A stretch of DNA of 50,074 bases from Vulcanimicrobiota bacterium. Its GTDB lineage: Bacteria > Vulcanimicrobiota > Vulcanimicrobiia > Vulcanimicrobiales > Vulcanimicrobiaceae. Shown here one piece after another: positions 16,984-24,896 of this stretch. Numbering within the stretch: position 1 is the first letter of the stretch; each line of letters begins with the position of its first letter. The stretch spans positions 1-50,074 of the forward strand of contig JAFAXS010000024.1 in NCBI GenBank assembly GCA_019240755.1, read 5' to 3'. The position numbers were made by a program, and so were the translations under genes. Below the pieces are notes generated by a model. It saw nothing but the letters and a program-made list of their open reading frames with translations. It made no database searches and was not told the DNA's origin.

Positions 16984-17118
16984 GTGAGTATCCTTCATTG
17001 AGAGTGAAGAGCATGAAGTGGGTATGCCGGCCTGGCCTTGGCCCGACCGGAAATCGAAGTGATCGCGAGCGCGATCGCAAGCGGAATGCTTTTTGCGCAT
17101 CCCCTCGGCGCCGGCACA

Positions 17119-18474
17119 TCAGTTGCACGCCTCGGCCAAAACCGGCCCGGAAACGGCGTCATCCCGTAGGCGCGCGGAAATTCCGATCGCAATGTCGTGG
17201 GCCATCGTGCGCAGTTCCGGAACTGCGGTCGCTTCGAAGCGGCACCCGCGGACAATCGCACCGACCAGCCACAGCCCAGGAACCGGTGCTCCATCGGAGC
17301 CGACCGCACAGAGTTGGGCATCGACCTGAAGCCCGACGCCCTGTTCGTCGAGTGCCACGATGCCCTCGTCCAGCATGGTCCGTATCACGGCGTTCTGTGC
17401 CAGCATCGAACCGCGGCCGACACCCGTACAGTTGACGATCCAATCCGCATGGAGCCGCACCTTCGTCCCATTTTTCAATGAGAGCGTGGCTTCGCCATTA
17501 CGAAACGAGCGAAGGCGGCCCGCATACGTCTGCAATCGTCCGGTGGCCGCATAGACTTCCCGGGCTTCGTTAACTGCGACGGGCGCGCGGTGTCGCCGCC
17601 GATCCCATGGCGAACGCAAGTGACGATCGAAGCGCCGTTGCTCGGCAACAGGCAACCGCCGCCACAGCGCTTCAGATTCGGCACGAAGCGCATCGATAAC
17701 CGAGCGCCAGTCGAATCCGCGCCGTTGCGCGGTGTCCACGTGACGCCGCAAACTACGCAGCAGTGAGCGAGCATCATGCGCGTCGAGCGCCACGATGAGG
17801 TCATACGGAAGCACGTCGGCATGCACTTCCGGATAGTGCCCCTTCCGCGAAACCACCGTAATGCGGCCGCGATGGCGCGAGGCATGCAGCGCGCCGATGA
17901 CGTCGAGCGCCGTAAGACCCGACCCCAAGATAAGAACGTGACCGCCGACGACACCGAAGTTGTAGCGCCATGGATTTCCGATATAGCCAGGGTGAAGACG
18001 TAGTTCGAGTGGCAGAAACTCTTCGTTCGGCGACGGATTGCCCGTCGCAAGTACGACGTGCGTTGCGTAAAACGTCGGTTCGCCGCGGACTTGAACGGAG
18101 AACCCGTCGCCGATGCGCCGGATCCGCGCGGCCGCCTCGTGCACGTGCATGAATCTGCCGCGCGCAAAGAGCGGCCGCGCCACCTCCCCAACGTAGTGGC
18201 CGTACAGCCGCCGCGAAACGAAATCGTCTGGACAGGCACGACCGTTCAGCCACCGAGTAAAGTGGTCGGGGTCCTCAATATATAGGCTCATCGCGCGTGC
18301 CCGGGTGTTTAAGAGATGTTCGGGATGGCGCGTGCCGTAGGCAGCGCCGCGGCCGAGTTCGTCGGGCTCGAAAAGCGCCAGGGAAAGTTCCGGCGGTCCG
18401 TATTTGGCGAGATTCGCCGCGACGGCACACCCGCTGAAACCCCCGCCGATTACCGCCACGTCGACGCGAATCAC
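17119..18474 (-). CDS. FAD/NAD(P)-binding protein (HpyO-like)
   Basis: A GTG at 18474 begins VIRVDVAVIGGGFSGCAVAA, the dinucleotide-binding GxGxxG fold. GRGAAYGTRHPEHLLNTRAR is the signature of the NAD_binding_9 / HpyO group, and HVLILGSGLTALDVIGALHA at about residue 175 is the second nucleotide-binding fold. The product is 451 residues long. It is a flavin oxidoreductase or monooxygenase-like protein of unknown substrate. Its start shares one base with the stop of the cysteine dioxygenase gene (TAGTG), so the two are translated together and may act on the same sulfur compound. Confidence 0.82.
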   Translation of the reverse strand: MIRVDVAVIGGGFSGCAVAANLAKYGPPELSLALFEPDELGRGAAYGTRHPEHLLNTRARAMSLYIEDPDHFTRWLNGRACPDDFVSRRLYGHYVGEVARPLFARGRFMHVHEAAARIRRIGDGFSVQVRGEPTFYATHVVLATGNPSPNEEFLPLELRLHPGYIGNPWRYNFGVVGGHVLILGSGLTALDVIGALHASRHRGRITVVSRKGHYPEVHADVLPYDLIVALDAHDARSLLRSLRRHVDTAQRRGFDWRSVIDALRAESEALWRRLPVAEQRRFDRHLRSPWDRRRHRAPVAVNEAREVYAATGRLQTYAGRLRSFRNGEATLSLKNGTKVRLHADWIVNCTGVGRGSMLAQNAVIRTMLDEGIVALDEQGVGLQVDAQLCAVGSDGAPVPGLWLVGAIVRGCRFEATAVPELRTMAHDIAIGISARLRDDAVSGPVLAEACN

Positions 18475-19025
18475 TACAGGTGCGCACCCGAGTAAACGGA
18501 GAGAACGTCGTCGTAGGTCCCGATCGCCGTTTCGCACCGGCGGCTCAGCGCGTCGTACACCAAATATCGGCGCAGCGGGCCGGAATAAACGTGCAACGAC
18601 ACCGCAGGGACCCCCGGCATCGAGGAGACTCGGTGAAGATCAAAACGGCCGGATCGCGCATCGACACCGCCCGCAGCCAGCAGTCGCGCGCCGGCCTCTT
18701 GAACGTGCGCGTACCCGGGGACGTCGCCCGGGTCCAGGCGGACGTAGTCTTCGACCTCTAACTGCCCGGCCAAAACCAGCATCCAGCAGTGCTGATCGCC
18801 GTGATCGTGAATCGGCGAGGCCGCGCCGGCAGCCCAATTGAGCAGCAGCATCTCGAAGTTCTCGTCGGAATGGACGCAGGTGCGAGTGTACGTGTCGGAA
18901 CGCGAGATCAGCCGGGGCCCGCCGCCCCACCCGTTCGCGGCGCGGCCCAGGAATTGACCGATTTCGTGCGCAGTCCGCGCCAAAGGCGGCTTGGCACGAA
19001 GTTCTTCCACGAGTTGTCGAAACAC
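18474..19025 (-). CDS. Cysteine dioxygenase type I family protein
   Basis: This 183-residue cupin shows SPIHDHGDQHCWMLVLAG, giving the first two iron His ligands (HxH), and SLHVYSGPLRRYLVYD with the third His. YTRTCVHSDENFEMLLL carries the Arg that binds the cysteine carboxylate in the family. It should oxidise cysteine (or a related thiol) to the sulfinate. Two GTG codons compete: AGAGG abuts the one at 19031 with no spacer but lies 5 nt before the one at 19025, so the second is chosen. Upstream lies the gcvPB terminator and a third copy of its stem sequence. Confidence 0.87.
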   Translation of the reverse strand: MFRQLVEELRAKPPLARTAHEIGQFLGRAANGWGGGPRLISRSDTYTRTCVHSDENFEMLLLNWAAGAASPIHDHGDQHCWMLVLAGQLEVEDYVRLDPGDVPGYAHVQEAGARLLAAGGVDARSGRFDLHRVSSMPGVPAVSLHVYSGPLRRYLVYDALSRRCETAIGTYDDVLSVYSGAHL

Positions 19026-19068
19026 CGGCACCTCTTAATAAAAAAATAAACCAGGGTCAATAACTAAA

Positions 19069-19081
19069 GTCACCTTTTCCC
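19069..19081 (-). repeat. Third copy of the terminator arm, alternative pairing partner
   Basis: GTCACCTTTTCCC on plus (GGGAAAAGGTGAC on minus) repeats one arm of the adjacent terminator. In the minus-strand RNA this copy can pair with the middle arm and compete with the terminator stem. Confidence 0.55.
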
Positions 19082-19112
19082 GAATCCACAGAGACTCCTC
19101 CCAACGTCAATA

Positions 19113-19148
19113 AAAAGGAAAAGGTGACCGCAGTCACCTTTTCCTTTT
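19113..19148 (-). terminator. Rho-independent terminator of the gcv operon
   Basis: A perfect 16-bp stem (19113-19128 with 19133-19148, arm AAAAGGAAAAGGTGAC) with a 4-nt loop is followed on the minus strand by a T-rich tail. It begins 20 nt after the gcvPB stop. Confidence 0.85.
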
Positions 19149-19168
19149 CGCTTCTCTCACGCGTGGCC

Positions 19169-20641
19169 CTACGGCGGAGGCCTCCACCGTAAATCCGGGC
19201 GGCGGGCGGCCGTCGTTTCGTCCACCCTGCCGACCGGCGTGCTGACGGGCGCCTGGAGCAGCGCGTCGGGATTCTCTTTTGCCGTCGCGACGATCGCTCG
19301 AAGCGCCTCGATGAACGCGTCGAGCGTCTCCTTCGACTCGGTCTCCGTCGGCTCGATCATCAGGCACTCCGGAACGAGCAGCGGAAAATACATGGTCGGC
19401 GCCATGAAGCCGTGGTCCAGCAGTGCTTTGGCAAGATCGAGCGCACGCACGCCGTGCTCGCGTTTGAGTCGTTGGGCCGATGCAACGAACTCGTGGCGGC
19501 AGCGCTCCGGGTAGGGCGTCGCTAAAAACTCCGCGATCTTGACGCGCAGATAGTTGGCGTTGAGCACCGCCAACTGGGAGACGCGCTTCAGGCCGTCGCT
19601 GCCGTTCGCGTAGAGATAGGCCAGCGCGCGAACCGCGTGCGCGAAGTTCGACCAGAACGAGCGCATTGGTCCGATCGATTTCGGGCGATCGAAATCGAGC
19701 GCGTAGCGGCCGTGCGCGTCGCGCGTGACGACGGGTACCGGCAGATACTCGACCAGATGCGGCGCAACGCCGAGCGGACCGTGACCGGCTCCGCCGCCGC
19801 CGTGCGGAATCGTAAACGTCTTGTGCGTATTGAGATGCATGAGATCGAATCCCATGTCGCCCGGCCGCGCGTACCCCATGATCGCGTTAGCGTTGGCGCC
19901 GTCGTAATACATCAGCCCACCCGCATCGTGCACCGCCGACGCGATTTCGGCGATGTCGTCTTCGAAGAGTCCGAGCGTGTTGGGATTGGTCATCATGCAG
20001 ACGGCCGTCCCGGGCCCGAGCACGCGCCGCAGTTCGGCGGGGCTTACGCGTCCGCGCGCATCGCTGCGCAGCGTGAGCACCTTGAAGCCGCACATGGTCG
20101 CGGACGCCGGATTCGTGCCGTGCGCGGTATCGGGGACGATGACCGTGTCCCGCTGCGCCTCGCCGCATTCCTTGAAATGCTTCTTCGCGATCAGCAGCGC
20201 GCCCAGTTCGGCGTGCGCGCCCGCCGATGGGTTGAGGGAAAATGCCGCCATGCCGAAGAGCGAGCTCAGCGACCGTTCCAGCTCGTACATCGCCTCGAGC
20301 GCGCCCTGCGCGAGCTCGTCGGGCGTGTAGGGATGGAGATCCGCAAACTCCGGCCGCGCGACGATGGCGTCGTTAATGCGCGGATTGTACTTCATCGTAC
20401 ACGAGCCGAGCGGATAGAACCCTAGGTCGATGCCGAACGTGCGGTGCGACAGCTGCGTATAGTGACGCACGACGTCGAGCTCGCTGTTATCCGGCAGGGG
20501 CAGGCCGCTGCGCAACGCCGCGGCGGGCAGATACGATTCGAGGGGCTTGGCGTGCTCCAGGTAGTCGGTGGCGCGACCTGCTTGACCGAGCTCGAAGATC
20601 AGTGGAATGCCGTTGGCCGAGTTAGACGGCGGCGGTTGCAC
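19169..20641 (-). CDS. gcvPB: GcvPB, glycine dehydrogenase (decarboxylating) subunit 2
   Basis: The 490-residue PLP subunit of the P protein shows LGFYPLGSCTMKYNPRIND, PSAGAHAELGALLIAKKHF, PDTAHGTNPASATMCGF and HLNTHKTFTIPHGGGGAG, the last containing the PLP-binding lysine (about residue 268). With GcvPA it decarboxylates glycine and passes the aminomethyl group to lipoylated GcvH. It overlaps gcvPA by 20 nt. The last 25 residues are Pro/Arg-rich and lie beyond the conserved domain. Confidence 0.96.
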   Translation of the reverse strand: MQPPPSNSANGIPLIFELGQAGRATDYLEHAKPLESYLPAAALRSGLPLPDNSELDVVRHYTQLSHRTFGIDLGFYPLGSCTMKYNPRINDAIVARPEFADLHPYTPDELAQGALEAMYELERSLSSLFGMAAFSLNPSAGAHAELGALLIAKKHFKECGEAQRDTVIVPDTAHGTNPASATMCGFKVLTLRSDARGRVSPAELRRVLGPGTAVCMMTNPNTLGLFEDDIAEIASAVHDAGGLMYYDGANANAIMGYARPGDMGFDLMHLNTHKTFTIPHGGGGAGHGPLGVAPHLVEYLPVPVVTRDAHGRYALDFDRPKSIGPMRSFWSNFAHAVRALAYLYANGSDGLKRVSQLAVLNANYLRVKIAEFLATPYPERCRHEFVASAQRLKREHGVRALDLAKALLDHGFMAPTMYFPLLVPECLMIEPTETESKETLDAFIEALRAIVATAKENPDALLQAPVSTPVGRVDETTAARRPDLRWRPPP

Positions 20642-21983
20642 GCAGCACCTCCTGGAGCGCCGCTGCGAGCGCCGCGATGTCGCCGGACGTCGTCATCTCC
20701 GTAGCCGTCATCAAGATGCACGTCGCGAGCTCGGGATAGAAGCGGCCGACCTCAACGCCGCCCAAGATTCCTCGGGTCTGCAGCTCGCGCAACACCTCGC
20801 CGGCCGGGCGGCCAACGTCTACGGCCAGCTCGTTGAAGAACGGCGCGTTGTGCTTTAGCCGCACGCCGGGCACGTTTGCAACGGCGCTCGCGAGCTCGCG
20901 CGAGCGCGCGAGATTGAGCGCGGCCGCGTTGCGCAGGCCGCTGGCTCCCATCAACGCCAGATAGATCGTGGCAATCAGCGCGCAGTGCGCCTGATTCGTG
21001 CAGATGTTCGACGTCGCTCGCTCGCGCCGAATGTGCTGTTCGCGCGCCTGCAGCGTGAGCACGTAGGCCGTCCTGCCGGCGGCGTCCGTCGTCTTGCCGA
21101 CCAAGCGCCCCGGAATGCGGCGCATGTGCTCCTGCGCCGCGGCGATGAATCCGACGTACGGACCGCCGTACGCAGCCGCGACGCCGAAGCTCTGCGCTTC
21201 GCCCGCGACGATCTGCGCGCCCCAGGCGGCGGGCGGCGCGAGCGCCGCCAACGAGAGCGCCTCGGCCACAACCGCGATCGGAATCGTTTCGCTCGCGCGG
21301 ATCGCGTCGAGAGCGCGCGGCGCGAGCGTATCAACGTTGCCGAAGAAGTTCGGCGACTGCAGCGCGACCGCCGCATAGTCTTTGCCGGCGACGGCTTCGG
21401 CCAATTGTTCGAGGCCGGTGGTACCGTCGGGCGTGAACCCTATCTCGTCGACCGCGACGTCGAGACCGTCGCAGTACGTCTTGAGCACCGCGCGGTAGTT
21501 GGGATGTACGGCGCGCGAAACCAAGATACGCTTGCGCCCCGTAGCACCCAGCGCCATAATCGCCGCCTCGGCCAGCGCGGTGGCGCCGTCATAGACCGAC
21601 GCATCCGCGATGTCCATGCCGGTCAGCAAGCAGATATAGGTCTGCCACTCGTAGATGGCCTGAAGATATCCTTGTGAGACTTCGGCTTGGTACGGCGTGT
21701 AGGCGGTCAAGAACTCGCCGCGCATCGCGAGCGCCGCAATCGCCGCGGGAGCATAGTGGCGATACGCGCCCGCCCCCAAGAAGGAACGGTAAGCGACGCC
21801 GCCGTTCTTGCGCGCGAGCTCGTCGAAGCGACGGTCGATCAGATACTGCGGCAGCGCCGGAACCATCTCGATCTTGCCGCGGAGCGCCACCGCCTCCGGG
21901 ACGCTCAATAGCTCGTCGAGCGATGTAGCTCCGACGGCTTCGAGCATCTCCGCGATATCGCGCTCGGTATGCGGAGTGTACAT
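20622..21983 (-). CDS. gcvPA: GcvPA, glycine dehydrogenase (decarboxylating) subunit 1
   Basis: From ATG 21983 the 453-residue protein begins MYTPHTERDIAEMLEAVG and contains FLGAGAYRHYAPAAI, FLTAYTPYQAEVSQGYLQAI and TSNICTNQAHCALIATIYLA, all diagnostic for the N-terminal half of the P protein. It forms the alpha2beta2 enzyme with GcvPB. The open frame continues upstream but only into gcvH; the chosen start follows the gcvH stop by 2 nt. The two-subunit form is typical of many Gram-positive and deep-branching bacteria. Confidence 0.96.
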   Translation of the reverse strand: MYTPHTERDIAEMLEAVGATSLDELLSVPEAVALRGKIEMVPALPQYLIDRRFDELARKNGGVAYRSFLGAGAYRHYAPAAIAALAMRGEFLTAYTPYQAEVSQGYLQAIYEWQTYICLLTGMDIADASVYDGATALAEAAIMALGATGRKRILVSRAVHPNYRAVLKTYCDGLDVAVDEIGFTPDGTTGLEQLAEAVAGKDYAAVALQSPNFFGNVDTLAPRALDAIRASETIPIAVVAEALSLAALAPPAAWGAQIVAGEAQSFGVAAAYGGPYVGFIAAAQEHMRRIPGRLVGKTTDAAGRTAYVLTLQAREQHIRRERATSNICTNQAHCALIATIYLALMGASGLRNAAALNLARSRELASAVANVPGVRLKHNAPFFNELAVDVGRPAGEVLRELQTRGILGGVEVGRFYPELATCILMTATEMTTSGDIAALAAALQEVLRATAAV

Positions 21984-21985
21984 GC

Positions 21986-22366
21986 CTACTCCGTTGCGAT
22001 CTTCTCGTATTCGTCGGCGGAAAGCAGCGAGCTCGCCTCGCCGGCGCCGGTGAGACGCAGCTTGAAGAGCCAACCCGCGCCGTAGGGATCGCGATTGACT
22101 GCCGACGGATCGTTCTCCAGCGCGCCGTTGGTTTCAAGCACTTCACCCGACATCGGCGTGTACAGATCGGAGACTGCCTTCACCGACTCGATCACGCCGA
22201 CGTTCGAGAACTGCGCGATCGTCGAGCCGACCTTCGGCAGCTCGACGTAGACGATGTCGCCGAGCGAATTTTGCGCGTAATCGGTGACGCCGATCGTCGC
22301 GCGATCGCCGTCTACGCTCACCCATTCGTGCTCTTTGCTGAAGAGAAGGCCCTGCGGCTGCGCCAC
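21986..22366 (-). CDS. gcvH: GcvH, glycine cleavage H protein
   Basis: This 126-residue lipoyl carrier begins at ATG 22366 with LFSKEHEWVSVDGDRATIGV. The lipoylated lysine is in VIESVKAVSDLYTP (about residue 63). It shuttles the aminomethyl group between GcvP, GcvT and the lipoamide dehydrogenase. Length and motif spacing are normal. It sits between gcvT and gcvPA on the minus strand. Confidence 0.97.
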   Translation of the reverse strand: MAQPQGLLFSKEHEWVSVDGDRATIGVTDYAQNSLGDIVYVELPKVGSTIAQFSNVGVIESVKAVSDLYTPMSGEVLETNGALENDPSAVNRDPYGAGWLFKLRLTGAGEASSLLSADEYEKIATE

Positions 22367-22387
22367 CTCGTGTAAATTCCTTTCGAC

Positions 22388-23476
22388 TTACTTTTCCCGC
22401 TTGTAAAACGGCAGCGGCACAACGTTCGCTGCGTGGGCCGTTCCGCGTATCTCTACCTCGACGACGGTCCCGAGAGTTGCAGCACTGCGCTCGACGAGCG
22501 CCGTCGCGATGTGCTTGTTTCCGACCGACGGCGCAATTGACCCGCTGCGCACTTCGCCGACGGCCGCTCCGTCGCGCGTCACGCGGTAACCTTCGCGCGC
22601 CGGCGCGCGGTCCTGCATCATGAGTCCCACGATGCGGGAAAAGTCGTCGCGCTCGATCTGCTCCGCGAGCGCCGCTTTGCCGATGAACGTGGGCTTGCTC
22701 ATCTTCAGGGCCCACGACTGGCCGGCTTGCACCGGCGTGATCTCCTCCGTGAGCTCGTGGCCGTAGAGCGGCATCCCGGCCTCCAGCCGCAGCACGTCGC
22801 GAGCTCCCAAACCGCAGGGCTCGAGCCCGGCCTCTGCCCCGTCGCGCAGCAGCGAGCGCCAGAGCTCCGGAGCGGCGTCGCCGGCGACGAAGAGCTCGAA
22901 GCCATCTTCGCCGGTGTAGCCCGTTCGCGCGATGATCGCGGGCACGCCATCGACGTTCCCTTCGGTGCAGAAATAGTAGCGGAGCGCCGCGACGTCCACG
23001 TCAACGTGGGGCTGCAATATGGCGACCGAGCGCGGCCCTTGGATGGCGATCAGCGCGGCGCGGCCGTGGTCGTTGCGCAACGCGACGCCGTCGGGCGGCA
23101 GATGCGCGTTGAGATGCTGCCACATCTTCGTTGCGTTCGAGGCGTTGACGACCAACAGCCACCGTTGCCCGACGCGATAGAAGATCGTGTCGTCGTGCGC
23201 GCCGCCGTCGTCGTTGCAGAAGATGTTATAGCGCGCCTGCCAGGGCTTCATCGTGGCCACGGCATTGATCGTCAGCGTATCCGCCCACTGCGCCACGCTA
23301 TCGCCGGTCAGCCAAAACTGTCCCATGTGCGACAGATCGAAGAGTCCGGCGCGGTGTCGCACGGCATCGTGCTCTTTGAGGATGCTCGAGTACTGCACCG
23401 GCATTTGGAAACCGCCAAAGGGAACCAATCGCGCGCCGGCGCGTACGTGCTCGTCGTAGAGGGCGGTGATGCTCAG
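22388..23476 (-). CDS. gcvT: GcvT, aminomethyltransferase
   Basis: The 362-residue T protein moves the methylene group from GcvH to tetrahydrofolate. It shows LYDEHVRAGARLVPFGGFQM, GLFDLSHMGQFWLTG and IARTGYTGEDGFELFV, then GLGARDVLRLEAGMPLYGHE. No ATG, GTG or TTG precedes the conserved start within a plausible distance; CTG at 23476 overlaps the upstream thioesterase stop as CTGA and gives the usual N-terminus. The gene is the first gcv gene of the operon. No glycine riboswitch can lie upstream because that DNA codes for the thioesterase. Confidence 0.95.
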   Translation of the reverse strand: MSITALYDEHVRAGARLVPFGGFQMPVQYSSILKEHDAVRHRAGLFDLSHMGQFWLTGDSVAQWADTLTINAVATMKPWQARYNIFCNDDGGAHDDTIFYRVGQRWLLVVNASNATKMWQHLNAHLPPDGVALRNDHGRAALIAIQGPRSVAILQPHVDVDVAALRYYFCTEGNVDGVPAIIARTGYTGEDGFELFVAGDAAPELWRSLLRDGAEAGLEPCGLGARDVLRLEAGMPLYGHELTEEITPVQAGQSWALKMSKPTFIGKAALAEQIERDDFSRIVGLMMQDRAPAREGYRVTRDGAAVGEVRSGSIAPSVGNKHIATALVERSAATLGTVVEVEIRGTAHAANVVPLPFYKREK

Positions 23477-23913
23477 GTCGACGCTTTCGGGGGTTTTTCG
23501 TCCGGGTAGCTGTTGAGAAAGTCGAGCGTCGCGTGCGCGACGATCTTCTCGCCGCTGCGCACGTACACTTCGCCATAGACGATCCGGCGGCCGGCGCGCA
23601 GCACTTTGGCTTCCGCGACGAGATCGTGCGGCGGCCCGGCCGGCGCGAGAAAGTTGCACTGCAGCGCGACCGTGGTGGTGTCTTGCTCCCTTCCAAAAAT
23701 AGAAGCCAGCGCCACGTAAAAGACCGTGTCGCAGAGGCTTACGATCGCGCCGCCATGCACCGCGCCCGTTCCGTTCGTGATCTCGGGGCGATACGGCATG
23801 CGCATCACGGCTCTGCCCCGCTCGACCTCTTCCAGTTTCAAGTCGAGCAGCGCAACGAAGTTGCTCTTCTCCTTCTCCCACGCGTGCGGCGCACGCGAAA
23901 AATCAATGGCCAT
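23473..23913 (-). CDS. PaaI-family hotdog thioesterase
   Basis: From ATG 23913 this 146-residue protein contains NGTGAVHGGAIVSLCDTVFY, where the HGG turn and Asp are the hotdog-fold active site of PaaI/acyl-CoA thioesterases, and VALQCNFLAPA from the central helix-strand region. It hydrolyses an acyl-CoA, probably aromatic or medium chain. It lies between speE and gcvT in one transcript (20-nt gap, then CTGA overlap). Confidence 0.85.
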   Translation of the reverse strand: MAIDFSRAPHAWEKEKSNFVALLDLKLEEVERGRAVMRMPYRPEITNGTGAVHGGAIVSLCDTVFYVALASIFGREQDTTTVALQCNFLAPAGPPHDLVAEAKVLRAGRRIVYGEVYVRSGEKIVAHATLDFLNSYPDEKPPKAST

Positions 23914-23933
23914 CGCTTCGCTTCTTCGGGAGG

Positions 23934-24821
23934 TTAAAAGGTATCCCCGCCCGCGTCCAGCATGCGGCGGAGGTAGAGCGGCAGCGAAAAGAGCCGCCGA
24001 TGCGTGATGGCGTCGTAGAAGAAGCTCTCTCCGGAGAGCCGGCTGCAATACTCCGCGATGCGGGCCCTGTCGAGGCGCGCAACATCGACGCGGTCGCTGC
24101 AGGCCAAGAAGGCCCACTCCGTGTCGAACGCCGGCACGTGCGTGCTGAACGATGCGACGTGCCGATAGTGCCGGCGCAGCGTCCGCGCCATCTTGCAATG
24201 CAGCGACGCGTTGTGCACGGCCGCCGTGCTCGCCTGGAGCACGTAGACGCCGCCGTCGAGCACGTGCGACTTTATCAACGCGAAGACGTCGTCGTTGAAG
24301 AGAGGATTGCTCGGCGAATCCTCGAGCGGCTCGGTGAGATCCGAGACGATCGTGCCGTAACGCTCGTCGTGCGAGCGCAGGTACTCGAGCGCGTCTCCGA
24401 CGACCACGTTTGCGCGCGCGTCGTCGAAGGCGCCGGCGGACCATTCGGCCAGGTACTTTCGCGCGAGCTCGACGACGAGGCCGTCAATGTCCACCATCGT
24501 GCAGCGGCGCACGTCGGGACAGCGCAGCGCCTCGCGCAGCGTCGCACCCTCGCCGCCTCCGACGATCAGCACATCGCTGCGGTCCTCCGCCGCCGCGAGT
24601 GCCGGATGGACCAAAGCCTCGTGATAGATGCGTTCGTCGGCTTGGGAGCTCTGCGTATCGCCGTCGAGCACGAGCATCTTGCCGAACACGGGCGAGCGCA
24701 GCACGGCGACCTGCTGATACTCCGAGCGCGTCGCAACGAACAACTCTTCGATCGCATGATGGTGCTGCTCGGAAGGCGCGAACTCTTCGACGTACCACTG
24801 CCAGCGCTCGGTTTTCGGCAT
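23934..24821 (-). CDS. speE: Spermidine-synthase-family aminopropyltransferase
   Basis: The 295-residue Rossmann-fold enzyme has VLIVGGGEGATLREALR (nucleoside-binding loop), VDIDGLVVELARKYL, VVVGDALEYL and SDLTEPLEDSP, which provides the catalytic Asp region. It transfers aminopropyl from decarboxylated SAM to a diamine. A speD gene lies about 1 kb upstream on the same strand, supporting polyamine synthesis. The C-terminal region resembles the thermospermine/spermidine synthase-like subgroup, so the exact product is uncertain. It leads the operon that continues into the thioesterase and gcv genes. Confidence 0.88.
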   Translation of the reverse strand: MPKTERWQWYVEEFAPSEQHHHAIEELFVATRSEYQQVAVLRSPVFGKMLVLDGDTQSSQADERIYHEALVHPALAAAEDRSDVLIVGGGEGATLREALRCPDVRRCTMVDIDGLVVELARKYLAEWSAGAFDDARANVVVGDALEYLRSHDERYGTIVSDLTEPLEDSPSNPLFNDDVFALIKSHVLDGGVYVLQASTAAVHNASLHCKMARTLRRHYRHVASFSTHVPAFDTEWAFLACSDRVDVARLDRARIAEYCSRLSGESFFYDAITHRRLFSLPLYLRRMLDAGGDTF

Positions 24822-24843
24822 GTCGGCCGTACATTAGCGGCTC

Positions 24844-24874
24844 AAAAGAAGAACCCCGCCGGTCAGCGGGGCTC
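24844..24874 (-). terminator. Rho-independent terminator after the repeat lipoprotein gene
   Basis: On the minus strand GAGCCCCGC pairs with GCGGGGTTC (one G-U) around a 6-nt loop and is followed by TTCTTTT. It separates the lipoprotein gene from speE. Confidence 0.85.
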
Positions 24875-24896
24875 TTGCAATTTCCGCGCTCCTAAC

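Noticed and set aside
17058-17073. GATCGCG/CGCGATC palindrome upstream of the PstS-like gene as a terminator
   Set aside because: No T-run and the flanking genes are both minus strand; it may be chance in GC-rich DNA.
22367-23500. Glycine riboswitch ahead of gcvT
   Set aside because: The upstream DNA is the thioesterase coding region and no tandem aptamer fits.
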